A stretch of 64,000 bases of DNA from Buttiauxella izardii. Lineage in GTDB: Bacteria > Pseudomonadota > Gammaproteobacteria > Enterobacterales > Enterobacteriaceae. The notes below the pieces were generated by a model that saw nothing but the letters and a program-made list of their open reading frames with translations, was not told the DNA's origin and did not search any database. The stretch spans positions 1-64,000 of the forward strand of contig NZ_QZWH01000006.1 of the NCBI RefSeq assembly GCF_003601925.1, read 5' to 3'. Made by a program: the position numbers and the translations under genes. Numbering within the stretch: position 1 is the first letter of the stretch; every line of letters starts with the position of its first letter. Of this stretch, positions 46,386 through 57,900 are shown piece after piece.

Positions 46386-47639
46386 ATGGGCTTTTCTCAA
46401 GCGGTCAGCGGCCTGAATGCTGCGGCCACCAACCTGGACGTGATTGGTAACAACATCGCCAACTCCGCGACCTACGGTTTTAAGTCCGGCAGCGTTTCGT
46501 TTGCCGATATGTTCGCAGGCTCGAAAGTGGGTCTGGGCGTCAAAGTTGCGGGCATCACCCAGGACTTTAACGACGGCACCACCACCAATACCGGGCGCGG
46601 CCTGGATGTGGCGATTAGCCAGAATGGTTTCTTCCGCCTGGTGGACACCAACGGTTCTGTTTATTACAGCCGTAACGGCCAGTTCAAACTGGATGAAAAC
46701 CGTAATCTGGTGAACATGCAGGGGATGCAGTTGACGGGTTATCCGGCAACCGGCACGCCGCCAACCATTCAGGAAGGGGCAAACCCGGTAGGGCTTTCTG
46801 TTCCGAATACCCTGATGGCGGCGAAACTGACATCGCAAGCGTCGATGCAAATTAACCTGAACTCCTCAGACAAACTGCCTGAAGTGAGTCCTTTTGATGC
46901 CAGCAATTCTGCAACGTACAACAAGAAAGGCTCGATCACCGTTTTTGACTCATTGGGGAACACCCATGACATGAACGTGTTCTACGTGAAAACCGCCGAT
47001 AACAAATGGGATATGTATACCCAGGATAGCAGCGTTGCAGGTTCCAAAGCTGTGCGTGCCGGGGCGATTAACTTCAACGCCAATGGCACGATTGATAACG
47101 TCACGATGCCAGATCCAGTCAACGCGGGCCAGGTTATCACCAGCACCACGCCACAGTTCAACATCAGCACGGGAGCTTTGAACGGCGCACCGGCAGTGAA
47201 CTTCAACTTCAGCCTGCTGAACTCGATGCAACAGAACACCGGCTCCAACAACATCGTGGCGGCAAACCAGGATGGCTATAAGCCGGGCGATCTCGTGAGC
47301 TACCAGATTAACGAAGACGGCACCATCGTCGGTAACTACTCCAACGAACAAACCCAGCTGTTAGGCCAGATTGTTCTGTCCAACTTTGCTAACCCGGAAG
47401 GCTTGTCTTCTGAGGGTAACAACGTGTGGTCTGCGTCCAACGCATCTGGCGTGGCGCTGTTGGGTACGGCGGGTTCGGGCAACTTCGGTACGCTGACCAA
47501 CGGTGCGCTGGAATCCTCGAACGTCGATCTGAGTAAAGAACTGGTCAACATGATTGTCGCGCAGCGTAACTATCAGTCCAACGCTCAGACCATCAAAACC
47601 CAGGACCAGATCCTCAACACCCTGGTTAACCTGCGCTAA
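46386..47639 (+). CDS. flgE: Flagellar hook protein FlgE
   Basis: This 417-residue hook subunit is slightly longer than E. coli FlgE (about 402), the difference lying in the surface-exposed middle domains. The N-terminal motif is NLDVIGNNIANSATYGFKSG, the D1 segment GRGLDVAISQNGFFRLVDTN, and the C-terminal D0 helix ELVNMIVAQRNYQSNAQTIK. It polymerises into the universal joint outside the outer membrane. Confidence 0.97.
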   Translation: MGFSQAVSGLNAAATNLDVIGNNIANSATYGFKSGSVSFADMFAGSKVGLGVKVAGITQDFNDGTTTNTGRGLDVAISQNGFFRLVDTNGSVYYSRNGQFKLDENRNLVNMQGMQLTGYPATGTPPTIQEGANPVGLSVPNTLMAAKLTSQASMQINLNSSDKLPEVSPFDASNSATYNKKGSITVFDSLGNTHDMNVFYVKTADNKWDMYTQDSSVAGSKAVRAGAINFNANGTIDNVTMPDPVNAGQVITSTTPQFNISTGALNGAPAVNFNFSLLNSMQQNTGSNNIVAANQDGYKPGDLVSYQINEDGTIVGNYSNEQTQLLGQIVLSNFANPEGLSSEGNNVWSASNASGVALLGTAGSGNFGTLTNGALESSNVDLSKELVNMIVAQRNYQSNAQTIKTQDQILNTLVNLR

Positions 47640-47658
47640 TCACTGACGGGATAGCTTA

Positions 47659-48414
47659 ATGGATCACGCAATTTATACCGCCATGGGCGCGGCCAGTCAG
47701 ACGCTGAATCAACAAGCGGTGACTGCCAGCAACCTGGCAAACGCTTCAACACCGGGCTTTCGTGCGCAGCTTACCGCGCTGCGAGCGGTGCCGGTGGAAG
47801 GGCTTTCTTTGCCGACGCGCACCCTGGTGACGGCTTCCACGCCGGGCGTGGATATGTCGCAAGGCCAGCTTGATTACACCCAACGCCCGCTGGATGTTGC
47901 CCTGCAACAAGACGGCTGGCTGGCGGTACAAAGTGCGGATGGGTCGGAAGCGTATACCCGCAACGGCAATATGCAGGTGAGTCCTGCCGGGCAACTGACC
48001 ATCGGCGGGCAACCGGTGATGGGCGACGGTGGCCCGATTGCTGTGCCTCAGGGCGCGGAGCTGACTATCGCGGCGGACGGCACTATTTCGGCGCTTAACG
48101 CCGGTGACCAGCCCAACACCGTGGCACCGATTGGCCGCCTGAAACTGGTGAAAGCCACCGGCCTTGAAGTGGCGCGCGGTGATGACGGGTTTTTCCGCCC
48201 GAGTGCAGCCACTCAGGCCACGCGTGGCGCGACCTTGCAAGCCGATGCCTCAATCACATTGATGCCTGGCGTGCTGGAAGGCAGCAACGTGAAGCCGGTG
48301 GAAGCGATGGCCGACATGATTGCCAACGCGCGTCGTTTTGAGATGCAGATGAAGATTATTTCGAGCGTTGATGAAAACGAGCAGCGGGCCAATCAGCTGC
48401 TGTCGATGACGTGA
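47659..48414 (+). CDS. flgF: Flagellar proximal rod protein FlgF
   Basis: This 251-residue rod subunit has NQQAVTASNLANASTPGFRA at the N-terminus, RPLDVALQQDGWLAVQSADG in the middle and the C-terminal helix VEAMADMIANARRFEMQMKI. The terminal regions match the rod/hook/HAP axial family. It is followed by a REP element before flgG. Confidence 0.96.
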   Translation: MDHAIYTAMGAASQTLNQQAVTASNLANASTPGFRAQLTALRAVPVEGLSLPTRTLVTASTPGVDMSQGQLDYTQRPLDVALQQDGWLAVQSADGSEAYTRNGNMQVSPAGQLTIGGQPVMGDGGPIAVPQGAELTIAADGTISALNAGDQPNTVAPIGRLKLVKATGLEVARGDDGFFRPSAATQATRGATLQADASITLMPGVLEGSNVKPVEAMADMIANARRFEMQMKIISSVDENEQRANQLLSMT

Positions 48415-48430
48415 TAATCAAACGGTTTTT

Positions 48431-48460
48431 GTAGGTCGGATAAGCGAAGTGTCATCCGAC
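48431..48460. repeat. REP element between flgF and flgG
   Basis: GTAGGTCGGATAAGCG...GTCATCCGAC with arms GTCGGAT and ATCCGAC. It sits in the 78-bp gap inside the flg operon and would form a hairpin in the polycistronic mRNA. Confidence 0.8.
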
Positions 48461-48480
48461 AAACGAACCACAAGATCTAA

Positions 48481-49275
<795 letters not shown>

Positions 49276-49338
49276 GGCGTTGGCCGGTGCGTGTTGCGCA
49301 CCGGCTGTCTTTATCTGAATGACCTGAAGATGAAAGCA

Positions 49339-50034
49339 ATGCAAAACCCAATGGTTCTTCGTCCTGTCTTGATGTGTCTGGTGCTCGCCACAAGTGGCTG
49401 TGCGCTGATACCAACTAAACCGCTGGTGGAAGGGGCGACGACTGCCCAGCCAGTGCCTGGCCCTGCACCGGTCATTAATGGTTCTATTTTCCAGACGGCG
49501 CAACCGGTGAACTATGGGTATCAACCGCTGTTTGAAGACCGCCGCCCACGTAACGTTGGCGACACGTTAACCATTGTGCTCCAGGAAAATGTCAGCGCCA
49601 GTAAGAGTTCCTCGGCGAATGCCAGCCGCGATGGCAAAACAAACTTTGGCTTTGACGTAACGCCTCGTTATCTCGAGGGGTTATTTGGTAACGATCGCGC
49701 GTCAGTGGATGCTTCTGGCGGCAACAGCTTTAACGGCAAAGGTGGGGCGAATGCCAGTAACACCTTTAGCGGAACCTTAACCGTGACGGTGGATCAGGTG
49801 CTGGCCAACGGCAACCTGCACGTCGTCGGCGAAAAACAGATAGCCATCAACCAGGGCACGGAATTTATCCGTTTCTCCGGCGTGGTGAATCCTCGCACCA
49901 TCAGTGGCACCAACACCGTGTCATCAACCCAGGTGGCGGATGCGCGTATCGAGTATGTCGGCAACGGCTACATCAACGAAGCGCAAAACATGGGCTGGTT
50001 GCAACGCTTCTTCCTTAATTTATCGCCGATGTAA
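49339..50034 (+). CDS. flgH: Flagellar L-ring lipoprotein FlgH
   Basis: This outer-membrane lipoprotein (231 residues) forms the L ring around the distal rod. The signal peptide ends in LVLATSGC, with the lipidated cysteine at residue 21. Conserved core: [20 protein letters not shown] and [20 protein letters not shown]. Start choice is uncertain: the ATG at 49339 has GAAG at useful distance and gives near the E. coli length, whereas the ATG at 49330 has no room for a ribosome site. Confidence 0.93.
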   Translation: MQNPMVLRPVLMCLVLATSGCALIPTKPLVEGATTAQPVPGPAPVINGSIFQTAQPVNYGYQPLFEDRRPRNVGDTLTIVLQENVSASKSSSANASRDGKTNFGFDVTPRYLEGLFGNDRASVDASGGNSFNGKGGANASNTFSGTLTVTVDQVLANGNLHVVGEKQIAINQGTEFIRFSGVVNPRTISGTNTVSSTQVADARIEYVGNGYINEAQNMGWLQRFFLNLSPM

Positions 50035-50045
50035 GCGAGGGACTT

Positions 50046-51140
50046 ATGAGCAAATATTTATTCGGATTGCTGATGATGGTGGCAACGCTGGCGCAGGCCG
50101 ACCGCATTCGCGACCTGACCACGGTTCAGGGCGTGCGCGAAAACTCCCTGATTGGTTACGGCCTGGTAGTCGGCCTTGATGGCACGGGCGACCAGACCAC
50201 CCAAACGCCATTTACCACGCAGACGCTCAATAACATGCTTTCGCAGTTGGGGATTACCGTTCCGGCGGGGACCAATATGCAGCTCAAAAACGTTGCCGCC
50301 GTGATGGTGACGGCGAAATACCCGGCGTTTGCCCGCTCAGGGCAAAACATCGACGTGGTGGTTTCGTCGATGGGTAACGCTAAAAGTTTACGTGGCGGCA
50401 CCTTGTTAATGACTCCGTTAAAAGGCGTCGATAACCAGGTTTATGCGCTGGCGCAGGGCAATATTTTAGTCGGCGGTGCCGGGGCTTCTGCGGGTGGCAG
50501 CAGTGTGCAGGTCAACCAACTTAACGGTGGGCGCATCACCAACGGTGCGGTCATCGAACGTGAATTACCGGGCACCTTTGGCACCGGTAATATCCTCAGC
50601 CTGCAACTGAATAATGACGATTTCACCCTGGCGCAGCAAATCACCGACACCATCAACCGTTCACGCGGCTTTGGCAGCGCGTCGGCGTTGGATGCGCGCA
50701 CCATTCAAATTCGTGTGCCGAGCGGCAACAGCTCGCAAGTTCGCTTGCTGGCTGATATTCAGAATCTGGAAGTCAACATGCCAGCCCAGGATGCGAAAGT
50801 GATTATCAACTCGCGTACCGGTTCGGTGGTGATGAACCAGGAAGTGACGCTCGATACGTGCGCCGTGGCGCAGGGTAATTTGTCGGTAACGGTGAATCGC
50901 CAGGCACAGGTGAGCCAGCCGGATACGCCATTTGGTGGCGGCCAGACCGTGGTGACGCCGCAAACGCAAATCGACCTGCGTCAAAATGGCGGAGCGCTGC
51001 AACGGGTAAACGCCAGCGCCAACCTGAATAACGTGGTTCGCGCATTGAACACGCTGGGGGCGTCGCCAATGGAATTGATGTCGATCCTGCAATCAATGCA
51101 AACCGCAGGCTGCCTGCGCGCCAAAGTGGAAATCATCTGA
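50046..51140 (+). CDS. flgI: Flagellar P-ring protein FlgI
   Basis: This 364-residue periplasmic ring subunit embeds in the peptidoglycan layer. A Sec signal peptide is present ([15 protein letters not shown], cleavage after Ala18, mature protein [20 protein letters not shown]). Two cysteines near residues 278 and 357 are retained; in E. coli they form the disulfide introduced by DsbA. The stop overlaps the flgJ start. Confidence 0.97.
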   Translation: MSKYLFGLLMMVATLAQADRIRDLTTVQGVRENSLIGYGLVVGLDGTGDQTTQTPFTTQTLNNMLSQLGITVPAGTNMQLKNVAAVMVTAKYPAFARSGQNIDVVVSSMGNAKSLRGGTLLMTPLKGVDNQVYALAQGNILVGGAGASAGGSSVQVNQLNGGRITNGAVIERELPGTFGTGNILSLQLNNDDFTLAQQITDTINRSRGFGSASALDARTIQIRVPSGNSSQVRLLADIQNLEVNMPAQDAKVIINSRTGSVVMNQEVTLDTCAVAQGNLSVTVNRQAQVSQPDTPFGGGQTVVTPQTQIDLRQNGGALQRVNASANLNNVVRALNTLGASPMELMSILQSMQTAGCLRAKVEII

Positions 51141-52081
51141 TGCTTAACGAAGCTCAATCGCTGGCGAATGCAGCATGGGATGCGAACTCTCTGAACGAGC
51201 TGAAAGCGAAAACCGGGCAAGATCCTAAGGGCAACATGAAATCCGTTGCCCGCCAGGTGGAAGGGATGTTCGTGCAGATGATGCTGAAAAGCATGCGAGA
51301 AGCGCTGCCAAAAGACGGGCTTTTTAGCAGCGAACAAACGCGCATGTACACCAGCATTTATGACCAGCAAATCGCCCAACAGCTCAGCGCCAAAGGCCTT
51401 GGGCTGGCGGACATGATGGTTGAGCAAATGGGCGGCAATGCGGATCCGACGGAAGATGCGGGCAAAGTGCCGATGAAGTTTGATCTGCAAACCACCACCA
51501 GTTTCCAGAACCAGACGTTAACGCAGATGGTGCGCCAGGCGATTCCGAAAGCGCCGTCTAACGAAGAGCCGCTGACGGGGGATAGCAAAGATTTCCTGGC
51601 GCAGCTTTCGCTACCGGCCCGACTCGCCAGCGAACAAAGCGGTATTCCCCATCACCTGATTCTGGCGCAGGCGGCGCTGGAGTCGGGCTGGGGCCAGCGT
51701 CAGATCCTGACGGAAAAAGGCGAACCGAGTTTTAACTTATTTGGCGTGAAGGCCAGTAGCAACTGGAAAGGCCCGACCACGGAAATCACCACCACCGAAT
51801 ATGAAAACGGTGAGGCGAAAAAGGTGAAAGCTAAATTCCGCGTCTACAGCTCTTATCTGGAAGCGCTTTCTGATTATGTCGGCTTACTGACACGCAACCC
51901 GCGCTACGCCGCCGTCACCAATGCCAACACCGCCGAGCAGGGCGCGCAAGCCTTGCAGAATGCCGGTTACGCGACCGATCCGAACTATGCCCGCAAACTG
52001 ACCGGCATGATTCAGCAGATGAAAGCGATGGGCGAAAAAGTGGCGAAAGCGTACAGCAATGATTTATCAAATTTGTTCTGA
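51140..52081 (+). CDS. flgJ: Flagellar rod cap and peptidoglycan hydrolase FlgJ
   Basis: This 313-residue two-domain protein has an N-terminal rod-capping part (about 1-100; VEGMFVQMMLKSMREALPKD). The C-terminal glucosaminidase-like domain (about 150-310) opens the cell wall for the rod, with the catalytic glutamate in LILAQAALESGWGQRQI and the conserved YSSYLEALSDYVGLL. The start overlaps the flgI stop by one base. Confidence 0.97.
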   Translation: MLNEAQSLANAAWDANSLNELKAKTGQDPKGNMKSVARQVEGMFVQMMLKSMREALPKDGLFSSEQTRMYTSIYDQQIAQQLSAKGLGLADMMVEQMGGNADPTEDAGKVPMKFDLQTTTSFQNQTLTQMVRQAIPKAPSNEEPLTGDSKDFLAQLSLPARLASEQSGIPHHLILAQAALESGWGQRQILTEKGEPSFNLFGVKASSNWKGPTTEITTTEYENGEAKKVKAKFRVYSSYLEALSDYVGLLTRNPRYAAVTNANTAEQGAQALQNAGYATDPNYARKLTGMIQQMKAMGEKVAKAYSNDLSNLF

Positions 52082-52099
52082 ATACCCTTCATTAAAGCC

Positions 52100-52126
52100 T
52101 CAAGTGTTGCAAGACGCTGCCGATAC
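52100..52126 (+). promoter_or_regulatory. Sigma28 (FliA) promoter of flgKL
   Basis: TCAAGTGT, 11 bases, GCCGATAC fits TAAAGTTT-N11-GCCGATAA with the exact spacing. It lies 40 bp upstream of flgK, where the class 3 flgKL promoter is expected. Confidence 0.8.
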
Positions 52127-52165
52127 TTACCAACAGGAATCGTGATAAACGCGTAAGGAAATTTC

Positions 52166-53830
52166 ATGTCCAGTAGCCTGATTAACAGTGCCATGAGTGG
52201 CCTGGGTGCTGCCCAGGCGGCACTGAATACCGTCAGTAATAACATTTCTAACTATAACGTCACAGGCTATACCCGCCAGACGACCGTGTTGTCGCAGTCG
52301 CAAAGTACACTGGGCGCGGGTGGCTGGATTGGGAATGGCGTGCAGGTGAGCGGTGTGCAGCGTGAATATGATGCGTTCATCACTAACCAACTGCGCGCGG
52401 CACAAACTCAAAGCAGTGGCCTGAATACTCAGTATCAGCAGATGTCGAAAATCGACAATATTCTGTCTGGCACCACCAATACGCTGGCGACCACCATGCA
52501 GAGTTTTTTCACCGGCTTGCAAACGCTGGTCAGTAACTCCGAAGACCCGGCGGCTCGTCAAGCGTTGCTCGGCAATGCCAGCGGCCTGGTAAACCAGTTT
52601 AAGGTGACGGATCAATATCTGCGCGACCAGGATAAGCAGGTAAATACCGCTATCCAGAGCAGCGTGGAACAAATCAATAACTACGCCAGCCAGATTGCGA
52701 ATCTGAACAATCAGATTTCACGCCTGACGGGTGTAGGTGCGGGTGCGACGCCAAACGATCTGCTCGATCAGCGTGACCAGTTGGTCAGCGAACTGAACCA
52801 GATTGTCGGTGTGGAAGTCAGCGTTCAGGATGGCGGCACCTACAACGTTTCGTTCGCCAACGGTTTATCTCTGGTGCAGGGCGACAAAGCCAACAAACTG
52901 GCGGCAGTTTCTTCCAGCGCTGACCCTTCGCGCATTACTGTTGCGTATGTTGATTCTGTTTCCGGCACCACTGAAATTCCTGAAAGCCAGCTGAAAAACG
53001 GCACGCTGGGTGGCATGTTAACTTTCCGCTCGCAAGATCTGGACAGCGCACGTAACCGCCTGGGGCAATTGGCTCTGGCGTTTTCTGATGCGATTAACCA
53101 GCAGCATAAAGCTGGCTTTGATGCGGATGGCAATCCGGGTGACGCATTCTTCAAGGCAGGCGGCCCGTCGGTATTAAGCAATGCAAATAACACCACTAAA
53201 ACCGAGCTGACCACTACGGTTGCCGATAGCAGCAAGGTTCAGGCCAGCGACTACAAAGTGGTGTTCGACGGCGCCAACTGGCAGGTGACGCGCTTATCCG
53301 ATAACGCAAAAATCACCCCAACGACGACTGATGATGGTGCGGGCAATGTGACCGGTCTGTCTTTCGACGGCCTGGATATCGCAGTTAAAGGTGCGCCTAA
53401 GCCTGCGAAAAATGACTCTTTCACCGTCAAGCCTGTTTCCAACGTGGTGGTGAATATGGAAGTCGCGATTACTGACGAAAGCAAGTTGGCGTTGGCCGGT
53501 GAGAAAGGTGCAGGCGAAAGCGATAACCGTAATGCCCAGGCGCTGCTGGATTTGCAAAACAGCAAAGTCGTGAACGGCAACAAATCGTTTAACGATGCGT
53601 ACGCAAGTCTGGTCAGCGATGTGGGTAACAAAACTAGTACGCTGAAAGTCACCAGCACCACGCAAAATAATGTGGTCATCCAGTTGAGTAACCAGCAGCA
53701 GTCTATCTCTGGCGTCAACCTTGACGAAGAGTACGGCAATTTGCAGCGTTTCCAACAATATTACCTGGCGAATGCTCAGGTGCTTCAGACGGCATCAACT
53801 CTGTTTGATGCGTTACTGTCCATCCGTTAA
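52166..53830 (+). CDS. flgK: Hook-filament junction protein FlgK (HAP1)
   Basis: This 554-residue junction protein joins hook and filament and needs FlgN for export. The N-terminal D0 motif is NTVSNNISNYNVTGYTRQTT, followed by TLGAGGWIGNGVQVSGVQRE. The C-terminal ISGVNLDEEYGNLQRFQQYY and the end ASTLFDALLSIR are typical. The variable central domain makes it slightly longer than E. coli FlgK (547). Confidence 0.97.
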   Translation: MSSSLINSAMSGLGAAQAALNTVSNNISNYNVTGYTRQTTVLSQSQSTLGAGGWIGNGVQVSGVQREYDAFITNQLRAAQTQSSGLNTQYQQMSKIDNILSGTTNTLATTMQSFFTGLQTLVSNSEDPAARQALLGNASGLVNQFKVTDQYLRDQDKQVNTAIQSSVEQINNYASQIANLNNQISRLTGVGAGATPNDLLDQRDQLVSELNQIVGVEVSVQDGGTYNVSFANGLSLVQGDKANKLAAVSSSADPSRITVAYVDSVSGTTEIPESQLKNGTLGGMLTFRSQDLDSARNRLGQLALAFSDAINQQHKAGFDADGNPGDAFFKAGGPSVLSNANNTTKTELTTTVADSSKVQASDYKVVFDGANWQVTRLSDNAKITPTTTDDGAGNVTGLSFDGLDIAVKGAPKPAKNDSFTVKPVSNVVVNMEVAITDESKLALAGEKGAGESDNRNAQALLDLQNSKVVNGNKSFNDAYASLVSDVGNKTSTLKVTSTTQNNVVIQLSNQQQSISGVNLDEEYGNLQRFQQYYLANAQVLQTASTLFDALLSIR

Positions 53831-53846
53831 TTAAGGAATCTGGCGT

Positions 53847-54797
53847 ATGCGTATCAGTACCGCAATGATGTACCAGCAGAATATGCGTGGCGTGACTAAC
53901 TCACAGAGTGAATGGTTGCGTTACGGCGAACAGATGTCGACCGGTAAGCGTGTGACGAAGCCTTCTGACGACCCGATTGCCGCATCGCAAGCCGTGGTGC
54001 TGTCTCAGGCTCAGGCGCAAAACAGCCAGTATGCTTTGGCGCGTACTTTTGCTACGCAAAAAGTCTCGCTGGAAGAAAATGTGCTGGGGCAGGTGACAAC
54101 GGCGATTCAGTCGGCTCAGGAAAAAATAGTTTACGCCAATAACGGCACCTTAAGCGATGATGACCGAGCGTCACTGGCGAAAGACATTGAAGGTATCCGC
54201 AACCAAATATTGAACCTGGCCAACAGCACTGATGGCAACGGGCGCTATATTTTTGCCGGGTACAAAACAGAGTCGGCACCGTTTAGCGGTGATGCGGGTA
54301 ATGTCACTTACAACGGTGGCGATAAAGCCGTTACACAATCTGTAGATGCATCACGCACCATGACCATCGGGCATTTGGGTTCACAGATTTTTGACAAAGT
54401 GACCAGCAATGCGGTGCCTGAGCCTGACGGTAGCGCATCAGAAACCAACCTGTTCGACATGCTGGATTCTGCAATTAAAGTGTTGAATACGCCTACAGCG
54501 GACTTAACTGATGCGGAAAAAGGCGCGATTGATAAAACCAGCCGTGGACTGAAAAACTCACTCAACAACGTGCTGACCGTTCGTGCCGAACTGGGTACGC
54601 AATTGAGCGAGCTGGATAAGCTCGATGAGCTAGGCAGCGACCGTGCATTGGGTCAGGCGCAGCAAATGAGTGACCTGGTGGATGTGGACTGGAACTCGGC
54701 GATATCTTCTTACGTTATGCAGCAGGCGGCGCTTCAGGCGTCTTATAAAGCCTTTAGTGATATGCAGGGTATGTCTCTGTTCCAACTCAATAAATAA
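53847..54797 (+). CDS. flgL: Hook-filament junction protein FlgL (HAP3)
   Basis: This 316-residue flagellin-like junction protein links FlgK to the filament. N-terminal MRISTAMMYQQNMRGVTNSQ and STGKRVTKPSDDPIAASQAV match the flagellin D0/D1 region; the C-terminal DVDWNSAISSYVMQQAALQA completes the helical bundle. It is the last gene of the flg cluster, with a strong terminator about 80 bp downstream. Confidence 0.97.
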   Translation: MRISTAMMYQQNMRGVTNSQSEWLRYGEQMSTGKRVTKPSDDPIAASQAVVLSQAQAQNSQYALARTFATQKVSLEENVLGQVTTAIQSAQEKIVYANNGTLSDDDRASLAKDIEGIRNQILNLANSTDGNGRYIFAGYKTESAPFSGDAGNVTYNGGDKAVTQSVDASRTMTIGHLGSQIFDKVTSNAVPEPDGSASETNLFDMLDSAIKVLNTPTADLTDAEKGAIDKTSRGLKNSLNNVLTVRAELGTQLSELDKLDELGSDRALGQAQQMSDLVDVDWNSAISSYVMQQAALQASYKAFSDMQGMSLFQLNK

Positions 54798-54873
54798 TAC
54801 CCGTCGCCCTTCAAGATGCAGGGTATAAAGATTTACCTTTTTGGGCGTGCCTTGAAACTGAGTACGCTTATAT

Positions 54874-54908
54874 GCCCACTTCCGCACCCCGGAGTGGGCT
54901 TTTTTTTG
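54874..54908 (+). terminator. Terminator of the flg operon
   Basis: GCCCAC and TCCG pair with CGGA and GTGGGC (one-base bulge), followed by eight T. It lies 77 bp past the flgL stop. Confidence 0.9.
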
Positions 54909-54940
54909 GCCTGAATTCAGGGGCTGGGAAATACCTAATA

Positions 54941-54972
54941 AAAAAGCCGACCTGTTTCCAGGTCGGCTTTTT
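54941..54972 (-). terminator. Terminator of rne
   Basis: A 9-bp stem (GCCGACCTG with CAGGTCGGC, loop of 4) is flanked by A5 and T5 and ends 16 bp past the rne stop on the minus strand. Its symmetry allows it to act in both directions. Confidence 0.9.
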
Positions 54973-54987
54973 AGCAACGCTTAGCGA

Positions 54988-57900
54988 TTATTCAGCGCTT
55001 TGCGGGCGTGTAGCAGGTGCAGTTGCCTGATGAGTTGCGCTGTTACCGCCAGCAGAACCACGGCCACTGAACTCATACGATGGGCGAACCCAATCGCTCT
55101 CGCGCGGTGCTTCCGGGGTGTATTCCGGCGCAGGCGCTTTCGTCATTGGCGCAGTAGCATGTTTAATCGCATGCTTCACAACCGGCTGAGCTGGGGCTGT
55201 TTCCACTGGTGGCGCTGGCTGAACAGGTGCCAGTTTTGGCTCTGATGGCACATCCACAACTTCAATGGTCGGCTCTGGTTTAACCGCTTCCTGAACGACA
55301 GGCTGTTCAGCTTCAACCACAGCTTGTGGTTTCACTTCTTCAACCGGTGCTTCTGGCGCAGTTTCTTCAACCACTACCGGAGCAACCTGAGCCAGTTCTG
55401 CCGCTTGTTGCTGATGAGTTTCAACAACATCTTGTGCAGGAGCGACTTCGTCAATCACTTGTTCAGCAACAACTTCGTCTTCTGCGGCAATCAGATGTGG
55501 CTGCTCGGTCACTGGCGCGGCAATCACTTCAGGATGCGTAGTTTCAACGTGCGCTGTTTCGACCTGAACATTTTCTTGCACACGTTCAACAACAGGCTGC
55601 GCTGCAACAACTTGCTGAGCCACTGGCTGCGGGTTGTTAACGTAGGCAGTCTCTTGCTCGTGAGCAACAAACACTGGAGTCTGATCGGCGTTGTGTTCGT
55701 ATTGTGAATCTTCCTGAGAACGAGCAACCGGATAACTAATCCACGCTTTACCCGAAGCCAGTTCTGGAGAAGCACAAGCCACGATTAACGGCATTGGCGA
55801 CTGCGTTGGGTAACGCTCATCACGATAGCGACGACGACGCTGACCACTCACGCGCAGGTGGCGTGGGGAACGACGTGAACGACGTGGCATACCGTTAGAA
55901 TCGTTACGTGAGTCGTTGTTGTCGTCTTGCTCAACATTCGACTTTTCAACTTTCTCAACTGGCTTCTCAATAACGGCTGGTAACGGGATAGTCGCCAGGT
56001 CGGTACGCGCAGCGGGCGCTTCAGTCACGTTTGGTGTAGCCGCAACTTCTGCTGTTGAATCTGCTGCAGATTCAAAACGGACTTTCTGGCTCAACTGGCG
56101 CTGCTTACGGCGCGGCATCACCTGGACGCGTTCTTCCTGCTCGGCATCAACTTCAACCGCTGGAACATCCTCACGCTGCAGAACTTTAACTTCCTGCTGC
56201 GCCTGGCGCTTATCATCGCTGCGGCGACGGTTGCGTTCGCGGCGTGGTTGCTGCTCGTCACGGGCTTTCGGCTTTTCAGCTTCTTCAACAGCAACATTCG
56301 GGCGAGTTTCACGCACTTCAGCATTTTGCGGCTGACCCTGGCGGCGATTACGACGGTTGTCATCGCGGTCACGGTTTTCACGTGGCTCACGATTGTCACG
56401 GTTTTCGCTGCGATTTTCACCACGACCTTCGCCACGATTATCACGGTCACGGTTGTTGCGATCGCCACGATCGTTACGGTCACGACGGTTGTTTGGACGA
56501 CGGTTATTACGACGTTCCTGACCCTGACGCTGACCTTCAGTCTCAGCTGGTTTAGCTTCCTGAGTTTCTTTCTTCTCGGTGGTTGCTTCGCCTGCGAACA
56601 GGTTTTTCAGCGCGCCGAAGAAACGGCTCAGAAGACCAGGTTGCTCAGTGGTCGCTGTTTTGGCTACTGCCGCTTTAGCCGCTGGAGCCGGAGTAGTTGC
56701 AACTGGTGCAGACTCTGGCGGAGCAGGCGGCACATCTGGCATCACGAAGGTCGCGAGGGCAGGTTGCTCTGGACGTTTACGCTCGGCGTACTCTTCTTCA
56801 GACGGCATTGCCATCTCTTCTTCATGCAGCTTAGGCAGCATGTAGCTCAGAGTTTTAGTTTCTTCGCCTTTGCGCACGCGCAGTACAGAATAGTGCGGAG
56901 TTTCCATCTGATCGTTTGGCACGATGATGGCTTTCACGCCGCCCTGACGGGTTTCAATCGCGCTAACCGCATCACGTTTTTCGTTCAGCAGGTAGGAAGC
57001 AATTGGCACCGGAACAATCGCGTGAACTTCTTGCGTGTTCTCTTTCAGCGCTTCTTCTTCAATCAGACGTAGAATGGAGAGTGCCATGGATTCGTTATCA
57101 CGCACCGTACCTGTTCCGCTACAGCGCGGGCAGACGTGGTGGCTGGACTCGCCCAGAGAAGGGGAAAGACGCTGACGAGACATTTCCAGCAGGCCAAAAC
57201 GAGAGATATGGCTAATCTGGATACGCGCACGGTCTTGACGCACGGCTTCACGGAGACGGTTTTCAACAGCGCGCTGGTGGCGTACTGGCGTCATGTCGAT
57301 GAAGTCGATAACAATCAAACCACCGAGGTCACGCAGACGCAGTTGGCGCGCGATTTCATCAGCAGCTTCAAGGTTGGTGTTAAACGCTGTTTCTTCGATA
57401 TCGCCACCGCGAGTTGCGCGCGCGGAGTTGATGTCGATAGCGGTTAATGCTTCGGTCGAGTCGATAACAATCGAACCACCGGAAGGCAGACGGACTTCAC
57501 GCTGGAAAGCGGATTCAATCTGCGATTCAATTTGATAGTGGCTAAACAGCGGGATTTCACCGGTGTAGAGCTTAATTTTGCTGCTGAAATCAGGGCGACC
57601 CAGAGCACCGATATGCTGGCGAGCCAGTTCGAGTACTTTCGGGTTATCGATAAGGATTTCGCCGATGTCCTGACGCAGGTAATCACGGAAAGCACGAACG
57701 ATAACGTTGCTTTCCTGGTGAATCAGGAATGGCGCAGGGCGGTTTTCAGCCGCTTTTTGAATCGCTTCCCAATGCTTCAGACGGAAGCTTAGATCCCATT
57801 GCAGTGCTTCGGCGGATTTACCCACGCCAGCAGTGCGTACAATCAGACCCATGCCATCTGGCAGTTCCAGCGAGGAAAGTGCTTCTTTCAGTTCGGTACG

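Noticed and set aside
56248-57072. Open frame of 274 codons on the plus strand with hydrophobic stretches
   Set aside because: It is antisense to the Arg/Asn-rich repeats of rne, whose complement reads as Thr/Val/Ile runs. No start signal or homology.
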